Assembly (NCBI GenBank): GCA_023807065.1
Contig: JAJJLU010000419.1
Coordinates: 1 to 49,039 of the forward strand
Direction of reading: 5' to 3'
Length of the DNA: 49,039 nucleotides
Source: Isotricha intestinalis
Lineage: Eukaryota; Ciliophora; Litostomatea; Vestibuliferida; Isotrichidae
The notes under the pieces were generated by a model. That model did not search any database. It had not been told where the DNA came from and worked only from the letters and a program-made list of their open reading frames with translations. The position numbers and the translations under genes are program-made. Below, piece after piece: positions 41,872 to 49,039 of the stretch; within the stretch, counting starts at the first letter, position 1; each line of letters opens with the position of its first letter.

Positions 41872-42198
41872 ATGATAAAAAAATTAGTGATTTCATTATT
41901 ATTTAGTTTAATATTAACATATGACACTTTAAGTGAATGTGAATCTGAATCAGTTCCTGTTTCAATTGAAAAATGCAATGAACATAATGGCGATCAAACA
42001 AATATAAAATGTTGTTATATTTCTTTTAAATCTGCTGGAAAATATTATTCTTTATGTAAACAAATAATTAATACTGGAGCAGATATTAAATCATTTAAAT
42101 CTAAAATAAAAAAACAAGGTTATTCAAAAGTAAATATTCAATGCTCTTCTAATTATATTTCTTATACAATATTTTTTATATTATTTTTATTATTTTAA
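41872..42198 (+). CDS. Small secreted Cys-rich protein, probably GPI-anchored
   Basis: 108 residues. A signal peptide (about 1-21, KKLVISLLFSLILTYDTLS) is followed by a ~70-residue ectodomain with six Cys (in SEC, EKC, KCC, SLC, QCS contexts), enough for three disulphides. The C-terminus is a pure hydrophobic tail (YISYTIFFILFLLF) directly after a Ser-Ser-Asn, the plan of a GPI-attachment signal. A single-pass membrane protein without a cytosolic tail is the alternative. Ciliates coat their surface with small GPI proteins; no specific family is recognised. Confidence 0.7.
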   Translation: MIKKLVISLLFSLILTYDTLSECESESVPVSIEKCNEHNGDQTNIKCCYISFKSAGKYYSLCKQIINTGADIKSFKSKIKKQGYSKVNIQCSSNYISYTIFFILFLLF

Positions 42199-42348
42199 AT
42201 ATATTATTTTTATTATTCTTATATCTATTAAATTATTTCCTTTATTTATTAAATGAATATTTTTTTGATACATTATCACAAAAATTAAATATAATATCTT
42301 TCTAAAAAATTCCATTAACCATAAAACAATTCTTTAAGAATAATATAT

Positions 42349-42555
42349 TTAAATATTCAATTTAAAAGAAATTAAAGGAATTATAACAATTTTAAATTTT
42401 ATGTATATATATTTTAAGTTAAAATCAATTACTTTTTCTTCATCAAATTCTTTACTGTTTTTTTTATAATAATTATTATAAAAAGATTCAATATTTTCAT
42501 TTAACCATTCAAAATCTGATTTATCATATTTACTTTTTTTCATTTTACAGTTCAT
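42349..42555 (-). CDS. Small uncertain gene, 68 residues
   Basis: The frame starts MNCKMKKSKYDK and reads as a plausible small soluble protein with a charged aromatic segment (SDFEWLNENIESFYNNYYKK in part), then an Ile/Phe-rich end. The N-terminal half looks coding (Trp, Glu and Asp codons). The C-terminal half could equally be read-through of an intron or UTR. No homologue comes to mind. It might be an exon of a larger damaged or spliced gene together with the fragments just upstream on the same strand. Confidence 0.35.
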   Translation of the reverse strand: MNCKMKKSKYDKSDFEWLNENIESFYNNYYKKNSKEFDEEKVIDFNLKYIYIKFKIVIIPLISFKLNI

Positions 42556-42582
42556 TGTTTTTTAATAAATTATTATCATTAT

Positions 42583-42872
42583 TTAAATTGAAGAAATCAT
42601 TGATGATTGTTTATTGTAAAAAAAAATTAAATTATTTAATTTACTTGAAATATAATTCAGTTTTAATTTTTTCACACTTTCATCAAATGAGTTTTTCAAA
42701 AGAATTTTTCCATTATGTTTTTCTTTAATTATAGTTTATAAAATAGTTCATTTAAAACAAATTGTAACTTACTGGAATAGTTTTTGTCATTATTTAAATC
42801 TAATATTATTAATGGATAAATATAAAGAAAGTAAAAAAATTGTTTATTAATGAAAAAATGTAATTTTATCAT
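42583..42872 (-). CDS. Possible small two-exon gene
   Basis: From an ATG at 42872 the minus strand reads MIKLHFFINKQFF... to Ser/Thr near 42773. There a GTAAGT donor and an ATTAAAG acceptor at 42723 bound a 50-nt intron that would join, in frame, to KHNGKILLKNSFDESVKKLK... ending TAA at 42583. The spliced product would be about 79 residues. The donor is the best-looking one in the window, but the intron is longer than the four others placed and the protein is unknown. A broken gene is an equal alternative. Confidence 0.3.
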
Positions 42873-43096
42873 ATTCTCAGAAAAATAATTCATCAAAAAT
42901 CATTAAAAATTAAAAATAAATGGAAAAAAACATAAAATAAATTTCAGAAAATTTATTATTTTTATAAAGGATAATTAACAGAAGAAAAAGGAATAAAGTC
43001 CTTTAGAATGGAAAAAATAAATATGAAATAAAATTTAAATAAAAAATAAATAAATAAGAAATTAAAAAAAAATAAAAAAAGAATAAATCTAAAAAA

Positions 43097-43780
43097 ATGA
43101 ATTCTCCATTAAATAATATAAAACAAGAACTACCAGAAACACCATCATTTAAAACACCCCCTTCATCATTAAATTGTCAATTAAATGATATACCAGTGAT
43201 ATCAATAAATGATGTTTTTCAAAATAAAGGTTTTAACAATCAAAATTATAATTATCAATATAATAATCAAAATTATATTCCAAATTATAATAATATAACT
43301 CATAATGGACAAACAAGATTAGTTGATGTTGATATGAAAATTTCAAAATATTCTGATTTTCTTTCAATATCTTATTTTATGTTTATTTGGTCAATTTTAT
43401 GTCTTTTAATTTCTATTTTTAATTTAACTTATAATTCAAATGATAATGAATATTTGAATAATAATTTTAAAAAATATAGATGGTATTATATTTTAGGATT
43501 CTTTGTTAATTTTTTTCATTGTGGAACTTATTATTATTGTATTAGATCTTATAATAAACAATCTAAATCTGAAATGGATATTTCAAATAAAATGAGTTTA
43601 ACTTTAATTATGTTAAATTTAATTTATTTTTTGATATATATTTTCTTTGTATCAATATCTTTCTTTACTTTTTGTGTCGATTTAATTTTCTTAATATTTA
43701 ATGCACTTTTATTTTTTCAATCAAAAGAATTAGTTAAATTATATCAAGAAAAAGATAATATAAAGTTAATTTATTTATAA
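43097..43780 (+). CDS. Four-helix membrane protein with disordered N-terminus
   Basis: 227 residues. Residues 1-80 are Pro/Asn/Gln/Tyr-rich and disordered, with a PETPSFKTPPSS segment holding several SP/TP sites that could be phosphorylated. Four hydrophobic segments follow: ISYFMFIWSILCLLISIF, WYYILGFFVNFFHCGTYYY, LTLIMLNLIYFLIYIFFVSI and FCVDLIFLIFNALLFF, ending in a short charged tail. The plan resembles four-TM proteins of the MARVEL/tetraspan-like type, but no signature supports a family. Confidence 0.7.
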   Translation: MNSPLNNIKQELPETPSFKTPPSSLNCQLNDIPVISINDVFQNKGFNNQNYNYQYNNQNYIPNYNNITHNGQTRLVDVDMKISKYSDFLSISYFMFIWSILCLLISIFNLTYNSNDNEYLNNNFKKYRWYYILGFFVNFFHCGTYYYCIRSYNKQSKSEMDISNKMSLTLIMLNLIYFLIYIFFVSISFFTFCVDLIFLIFNALLFFQSKELVKLYQEKDNIKLIYL

Positions 43781-44313
43781 AAATATAAAAATTAAAATTT
43801 TTAAAAATATATGGGAAGCATTTATATATATTCAAATGAAATGGAGAGGAAAATTTGATTTTGTATAGAAAAAATATAATTTATTTTAAATTTAATATTA
43901 AAATTAAATCCAAATTTTATTTAAAAATATTCCTAGATAATAATAATGAAATAAAATAATATAAAAAGAAAAAGAAATATTTGAAAATTAAATGGTATTA
44001 TCTTTATATTAAATCTTTTGTAAAATTAAATTTCAAAACAATAGATTTATTTTAATATTTTATTCTTAAATATTATTCATTAAAAAATAATGTAATAAAT
44101 TATTAATGAAATAAAAAAATATATGTATTTTTTCTTAAATTCAAATTTTATTATATTTTTTTTTCTTTTTAATAAATTTATTTTCGAAGATTCTTTATTA
44201 ATATTTTCAATATTAGTTTAAAATATAGAATATGATTTGAATATAAATATTACTTTATTAATTATATTATCTATTTAATTAATTATTATTTTGGAAAAAA
44301 ATTAATTCAATCA
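43781..44313. other. Intergenic AT-rich stretch
   Basis: 533 bp. Plus-strand runs near 43820-43870 (NIWEAFIYIQMKWRGKFDFV in part) and 43970-44060 look faintly coding but are interrupted by TAG/TAA and stay within what chance could give. No intact gene, RNA gene or repeat seen. Confidence 0.4.
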
Positions 44314-45231
44314 ATGTTTAGATTAAAAAATGACAACTTTCAAAGTTTAAATGCTTTTAAAAAAAGAATAAAAAGAAATGATACTTTTTCAAAAAATAAA
44401 CTTTCATTAAACAATTTAAATAAAAAATCAAATGATAAAGGTGTCATATCAAATTTTCCAACAAAAATTAATTTTGAACATAGGAATTTTAATAGTTTAA
44501 ATTATCTTTGGGAAAAAAAGAAAATATTAAGTTTATCAAATTCTTTAAAAGCAAGTTTCCAAAATTTATTAGAAAAAACTCCTCCAAATAAATTTAATGG
44601 AAAAATATATCAAACTGAAGGAAAAAACAATTTAATGTGTTTAACAAGAAATAGAACAATTTCTAATTTTCAAGAAAAAAAAAAAAATTATACACATGAA
44701 AAAAAAAGAAAGAAATTAATTCCTCCTTTATTAGAATATAAAAATAATAGTTTGAATAAAACTTTTTATAAAGATAAAAATTTAAGTTATAAAAATTCTA
44801 ATTCATTTAATTTATTAAAACAAAATTCTGAAAGAGGAAATTTATACAATAAAATAAATATTGAAAAATATGTGAAAAGCGAAACAAAAACAAAAATTAA
44901 AATTATTAAAAGATTAAGATTAGGACAACAATATGTTTTTCATCATCATCAAAAATTCTTAAATATAATTAATAAAAAAAGAAATGATTTTAAAGAATTT
45001 TTAAAAACTGATTTAAATTCATATTTTCTTATAAATTCAAGTAGGGAAGATAATAATAAATCAAATAAAATAATATATAATGATAATAAGATTAAAAAAC
45101 CTAATAATTCTGAAGATTTTAATTTAATTAATGCTTCAAAAATTAAATTTAGTAATTCTTTAATCAAAAAATTTATAAATAAACGTAAATTTAAAAAATT
45201 TCATGACCTTAAAAAATTAAATAAACAATAA
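44314..45231 (+). CDS. Basic protein of unknown function
   Basis: 305 residues, Lys/Asn/Ser-rich, highly basic. It begins MFRLKNDNFQSLNAF, has a central Lys/Arg run (KKRKKLIPPLLEY), and ends in a basic tail KFKKFHDLKKLNKQ. The stretch KIKIIKRLRLGQQYVFHHHQ near 195-215 is the most ordered-looking part. No signal, membrane or catalytic motif. Family not recognised. Similar in composition to the products of 8198-9625 and 30876-31865. Confidence 0.65.
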   Translation: MFRLKNDNFQSLNAFKKRIKRNDTFSKNKLSLNNLNKKSNDKGVISNFPTKINFEHRNFNSLNYLWEKKKILSLSNSLKASFQNLLEKTPPNKFNGKIYQTEGKNNLMCLTRNRTISNFQEKKKNYTHEKKRKKLIPPLLEYKNNSLNKTFYKDKNLSYKNSNSFNLLKQNSERGNLYNKINIEKYVKSETKTKIKIIKRLRLGQQYVFHHHQKFLNIINKKRNDFKEFLKTDLNSYFLINSSREDNNKSNKIIYNDNKIKKPNNSEDFNLINASKIKFSNSLIKKFINKRKFKKFHDLKKLNKQ

Positions 45232-45584
45232 AATTAAAATTTTTTTTCTTTAATTTGAAGAAAAAGATACATCAATTATTAAATTATAATTTTAATGATA
45301 TCATTTATTATTTCAATAAAATTATTAAAAGAATATAATATATGGTAAGTTTTTCATTTTAAAAAATTATATTAAATTAATCATTAATTATTTAATATAG
45401 TTTTTATATCTAATATAAATAAAATTTAAGAACTTAAAAAAATAAATGGATAATTTAATATATAATTGACAAATAAGATAATTACAAAATTTGATTATAA
45501 AATAAAATAAATAATAAATAATAAAATATATTTATATTTATAATTAAATATATAAATTATAATTAAGATTTGAAATATTTTATT
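45232..45584. other. Intergenic AT-rich stretch upstream of the Hsp70 gene
   Basis: About 350 bp of very AT-rich DNA without open frames. I looked for heat-shock elements (alternating nGAAn/nTTCn) and saw no convincing array. Confidence 0.4.
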
Positions 45585-45626
45585 TAAAAAAAGGAAATAA
45601 AAATAAAAAAAAAGGAAATAAAAATA
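45585..45626. repeat. Tandem pair AAAAAAAGGAAATAAAAAT, period ~21
   Basis: The same ~19-nt A-rich motif containing GGAAAT occurs twice in a row just upstream of the Hsp70 ATG, with two extra A in the second copy. It lies in the presumed 5' UTR or promoter and may be simple slippage. Confidence 0.6.
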
Positions 45627-45644
45627 AAAAATTAATCAAAAAAA

Positions 45645-48446
45645 ATGTCAAAAAACATAATTGGAATAGACTTAGGAACCTCTACATCATGTGTAGCAAT
45701 ATATAAAAATGAAAAAACTGAAACAATACCAAATGAACAAGGAAACCGAATAATTCCTTCGATAGTAGCATTTGACAAAACATTATTAGTGGGTGACAAA
45801 GCCAAAACTTTTTTATATAAAAATTTAGACCAAACAATAACAAACGTAAAAAGATTTATTGGTCGATCTTATTCTGAATTTGAAGAATTAATAAAAAAAA
45901 AAGAATTAAAAATCTTTTACAAAACAAAAAAAGATCCAAAAAGAGATGCTCCAATGATAAAAATACAATACAAAGATAAATTATATCAATTATCTCCAGA
46001 ACAAGTATCATCATTAATATTAATATATTTAAAAAAGCAAGTATTAAATCACATAAAAGAAAAAGTAACAGATGCAGTAATAACAGTTCCAGCAGATTTT
46101 AATCAAAAGCAAATAAATGCTACTGCAGATGCTGCTAAAATTGCAGGATTAAATGTTCTCAGAATTATTAAAGAACCTGTTGCTGCTGCAATTGCTTATG
46201 CTGATGATAAACAATTGAATAATATGCAAAAAGTTGTTATTTTTGATTTTGGAGGTGGTACTTTAGATATTTCTATTCTATCTTTAAATAAAGGCTTTTA
46301 TGAAGTAATTATTTCTAAAGGAAATAATCTTTTAGGAGGAGAAGATTTTGATGATATTTTAGTTGAGTTTTGTATTCAAGAATTTAATGAAACTTGTCAT
46401 ATTAATTTAAATCAATACTCCGATGAAAATGATGAAAAAAAGAAAGTTAAAGCTAAATGTAGATTAAAAATTGCTTGTGAAAAGGCAAAGAAAGAATTAT
46501 CTTTGATTCAAGAATCTAATATTGATATAAATAATTTATTTGAAGGAGAAGATTTCCAAATTACAATAAGTAGAACAGATTTTGAGGAAAAATGTAAAGA
46601 ATTATTTGAAAAAACAGAAAATTTATTAAAAGAAGTGTTTGAAGAATCAAAAATAAATAAAGAAGAAATAAATGATGTAATATTAGTAGGAGGAACATCA
46701 AATATACCAAAAGTACAAGAAATAGTAAGAGAGTTTTTTAAAAATAAATTTAATTTTAAAAATGAAAAAATAAATAAAGATGAATTAGTTGCTTCAGGAG
46801 CAGCAATTCAAGCTGCGATTATAGTTGGAGAATATAAAAAAAGTTTAATAGTAAAAGATAAATATAATAAAACTATTGGAATGGGAATTGCTGGTGGAAA
46901 AATGTCTGTTATTTTTCCTAAAAATTCAGATATACCTAATGAAGTTAAAAAAAAATTTAAAACTTATAAAGATAATCAAACTATTATTAAATTTTCTCTT
47001 TTTGAAGGAGAAAATGAATATGTTAAAGATAATATTAAAATCGCTTCTTTTGAAATTAATGTTCCTCCTTTACCTGCTAAAAAAGTCGTTTTGGAAGTTA
47101 ATTTTGTTCTAGATGTTAATTCTGTTTTAAGTATTAATGGAGTTGAAAAAAATTTGGGAATTAAATTTGAAAAACAATTTAATTTCAATGATATGAATGA
47201 AAATGATATTTTAGAAAAAAAAAAACAAAATTATAGTATGATTGGTTCATTTACTACTATATCTTCAAATAATTCTTCGATATTTAAATCAAATAAAAGT
47301 ATTAATTTAAATACTGATATTAAAGATTTTGAAAATAAGTTAATGCAAGTTGAAAGCAATGAATATGGGCTTTTTCAAGAAAACTATATTTCAATTTTAT
47401 CACAATATTTAAATGCATATTTAATTTATTTAGAAAATAATACTCCAAGAGATGAAAAAGAAGTTGAATATCATTTTAAAAGAATATCAAAATATGTAAA
47501 TAAAGTTAATTTTACTAATTCAAGTGAATTAATACCTGTGATAAAAATACTAAAAGATAAAAGTGAAATATATTATAATGTTGTATATGATTATTTAAAT
47601 AAATATTATAATGAATGTGTAGATCTTTTCAAGAATGAAAAATATTCTGAAGCAAAATTGGGTTTTAATGATATAAAAACTTCTTTAAAAGATTCAAATA
47701 TAGGAGAAAATCTATATAATTGTTTTCCATTAAAAGAAAATATATATAGAATATCTAATGGAATAAATAATTATTTAAATAGAATTAAAATAAATGAATA
47801 TCTGTTATCTGGAGATGAAATCTTTAAAAATAATCCTTTAAATTATTCTTCAATAATAGAAAAATATAATGAAGCATATAAAACACTTAAAATAAATGGA
47901 GAAAAAGATTATGAATATGAAGCAAAATGTTTATCTAAAATAGTAATTATAAAATATAAAAATTCAAATAATGAATATAAAAGACAAACTGAAATTCTTG
48001 ATATAATAGGAAAAATAGATGAATTATTAAATAAGACAAATAAAAAATTGATTGAAAAAGAAGATTGGTACAAAGAATATATAATTATTAAAAATCAATT
48101 AGTAACTCCAACTCCAAATGGAGATAATAACTTTAATTTAACTCATGAAAAAAATGATCCTGTTCAACAAATAGAAAAAAATTTTAAAAATCTTAATAAT
48201 TCAGATTTTATTGAATATATTACTCAAAATTATCCTCCTGAAAATTCTGGAATTTTTGAAAATGTAAAATCTGAATTTATAAAAAATCCTAAAGTTATTA
48301 TTAAAAAATTAAGTTTTGAATATCATACTGATAGAATTAAAGAAAAAAACAGTGCTGAAGGAAAAAAAAGATTTAATATTAATGATAAAATATCAAAAAT
48401 TTTAAATAGTATGTTAATTGATCAAAATAGTCAATCAATTAAATAA
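45645..48446 (+). CDS. Hsp70-type chaperone with TPR-like helical region and C-terminal J-like domain
   Basis: 933 residues. The nucleotide-binding domain is complete: GIDLGTSTSCVAI (7-19), IIKEPVAAAIAYA, VVIFDFGGGTLDISI (D201), VILVGGTSNIPKVQ and ASGAAIQAAI. A substrate-binding beta domain follows to ~520. The usual lid and EEVD end are absent. Instead residues ~555-840 are helical with TPR-like spacing (YNECVDLFKNEKYSEAKLGF; IIEKYNEAYKTLKI). Residues ~860-930 resemble the second half of a J-domain: KKLSFEYHTDRIKEKNSAEG then KKRFNINDKISKILNSM, with HTD (894-896) in place of HPD. Canonical J-proteins stimulate Hsp70 ATPase; here the two are joined in one chain. No signal peptide, so cytosolic. 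The Hsp70 part is certain; the J-like part is a pattern judgement. Confidence 0.93.
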   Translation: MSKNIIGIDLGTSTSCVAIYKNEKTETIPNEQGNRIIPSIVAFDKTLLVGDKAKTFLYKNLDQTITNVKRFIGRSYSEFEELIKKKELKIFYKTKKDPKRDAPMIKIQYKDKLYQLSPEQVSSLILIYLKKQVLNHIKEKVTDAVITVPADFNQKQINATADAAKIAGLNVLRIIKEPVAAAIAYADDKQLNNMQKVVIFDFGGGTLDISILSLNKGFYEVIISKGNNLLGGEDFDDILVEFCIQEFNETCHINLNQYSDENDEKKKVKAKCRLKIACEKAKKELSLIQESNIDINNLFEGEDFQITISRTDFEEKCKELFEKTENLLKEVFEESKINKEEINDVILVGGTSNIPKVQEIVREFFKNKFNFKNEKINKDELVASGAAIQAAIIVGEYKKSLIVKDKYNKTIGMGIAGGKMSVIFPKNSDIPNEVKKKFKTYKDNQTIIKFSLFEGENEYVKDNIKIASFEINVPPLPAKKVVLEVNFVLDVNSVLSINGVEKNLGIKFEKQFNFNDMNENDILEKKKQNYSMIGSFTTISSNNSSIFKSNKSINLNTDIKDFENKLMQVESNEYGLFQENYISILSQYLNAYLIYLENNTPRDEKEVEYHFKRISKYVNKVNFTNSSELIPVIKILKDKSEIYYNVVYDYLNKYYNECVDLFKNEKYSEAKLGFNDIKTSLKDSNIGENLYNCFPLKENIYRISNGINNYLNRIKINEYLLSGDEIFKNNPLNYSSIIEKYNEAYKTLKINGEKDYEYEAKCLSKIVIIKYKNSNNEYKRQTEILDIIGKIDELLNKTNKKLIEKEDWYKEYIIIKNQLVTPTPNGDNNFNLTHEKNDPVQQIEKNFKNLNNSDFIEYITQNYPPENSGIFENVKSEFIKNPKVIIKKLSFEYHTDRIKEKNSAEGKKRFNINDKISKILNSMLIDQNSQSIK

Positions 48447-48629
48447 TAAATTTAACAAAATTAAAATATAAAAATTTTAAATTTATTTCTAATTTGATAG
48501 AAATTTATGTTTAAATTTTAGATAATAAATATTTTATGAATAAAAATTGATAAATCAATTATTTTTTTTTATTTTTTTTATATTTAATTTACCTTATTTC
48601 AAAAAAAAAAGTTAGGAAAGATTTTTTTA
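48447..48629. other. Short 3' spacer after Hsp70 gene
   Basis: AT-rich DNA with a pure T run near 48560 and an A run near 48600. Nothing else recognised. Confidence 0.4.
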
Positions 48630-48978
48630 AAATTTACAAAATAGAATATTGCTTTGAGTGATGAATTTAGATTAACTTTACTTGAATATGTTCATAAAAC
48701 AATTAAATTTAATTCAGATATAATTTAATATCATTTTTCTGCTTTTAATTATATAAATGGTCTAAAATAAATATATTTTAACATTGATGAATTAAATTTC
48801 ATATATAAAATTTTTAATAGAAATTATAATGAAACTCCAATTAACTATAAAAAATATAACTGATATTCAAATGTTATTAAAGCAAATATTTAAATATTAT
48901 CCTAAAGAAGAATATTGTAGTTTTACAAAAAATGAATTAATTAAATATTTATGTAAATATTATTTATTTCCAAATTGA
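48630..48978 (+). pseudogene. Decayed gene fragment of unknown family
   Basis: One reading frame has protein-like content from ~48630: NIALSDEFRLTLLEYVHKTI, YHFSAFNYINGLK, IYFNIDELNFIYKIFNRNYN. It is cut by TAG (48642-48644), TAA (48726-48728), TAA (48768-48770) and TGA (48861-48863). After a shift near 48885-48900 it continues as YYPKEEYCSFTKNELIKYLC to TGA at 48976-48978. No GT..AG segment removes these stops. The first three are single C-to-T steps from Gln codons. Composition (Glu, Asp, Cys, Pro codons) is richer than the surrounding spacer. Family unknown. Confidence 0.5.
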
Positions 48979-49039
48979 ATTTTAATATTAAAGAATATTT
49001 AATAATATTTCTTTTCTTTAAATAAATAGCATTATAATT

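Noticed and set aside
45232..45644. Heat-shock elements upstream of the Hsp70 gene
   Set aside because: Scattered GAA and TTC occur, as expected in AT-rich DNA, but no run of alternating nGAAn units with 5-bp phasing is present.
1..49039. tRNA, rRNA, snRNA genes or CRISPR arrays
   Set aside because: No T-loop-like GGTTCGA sequence with a matching arm, no GC-rich structured segment and no spaced direct repeats were seen.

Overview
The window is one end of a linear, extremely AT-rich eukaryotic chromosome. It opens with a telomere array of CCCCAAT units (G strand GGGGATT), and the first gene, a condensin SMC4, starts only about 217 bases further in. Genes are dense and on both strands. Most are intronless, and the introns I could place are tiny (25, 28, 30 and 31 nt, GT..AG). 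All of this fits a ciliate macronuclear chromosome. Intact genes use CAA/CAG for Gln and stop at TAA (two at TAG, none seen at TGA), so the usual UAR=Gln ciliate code does not apply. A C4A2T-type telomere with a non-UAR=Gln code suggests a litostome such as a rumen ciliate, but that placement is inference.

Layout. 1-40 telomere. 258-9625: SMC4, a probable UVRAG/Atg14-like PI3K-complex subunit, a two-intron gene of unknown function and an Asn-rich protein. 9860-12064: a divergent pair, a WD-repeat protein and a polytopic membrane protein. 12205-21492: a rearranged block. About 1.69 kb (a coiled-coil gene plus the 3' end of fibrillarin) occurs twice in direct orientation. The left copy carries a truncated fibrillarin next to a decayed cyclic-nucleotide-dependent kinase. 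Between the copies lie an alpha/beta-hydrolase/propeller fusion, a head-to-head thiol-hydrolase gene 46 bp away, and a second decayed gene. 21044-24489: intact fibrillarin, an ankyrin protein and a one-intron unknown. 24793-31865: V-ATPase subunit a, a membrane-anchored LTA4H-like M1 protein and an unknown basic protein. 32098-41609: an EF-hand/calcyphosine-like multi-module protein, an LRR-ankyrin protein and a 1449-residue MIF4G (eIF4G-like) protein with a novel repeat array. 41872-45231: a small Cys-rich, probably GPI-anchored protein, small uncertain genes, a four-helix membrane protein and a basic unknown. 45645-48446: an Hsp70 with a TPR-like helical region in place of the lid and a degenerate J-domain at its C-terminus. 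48630-48978: another decayed gene.

The genes do not form an operon-like system. They are ordinary housekeeping and signalling genes of a compact chromosome. The notable items are unusual domain fusions (Hsp70-J, hydrolase-propeller, repeat-MIF4G, anchored LTA4H-like peptidase), the recent segmental duplication, and relic genes broken mainly by stops at positions explicable by C-to-T change.
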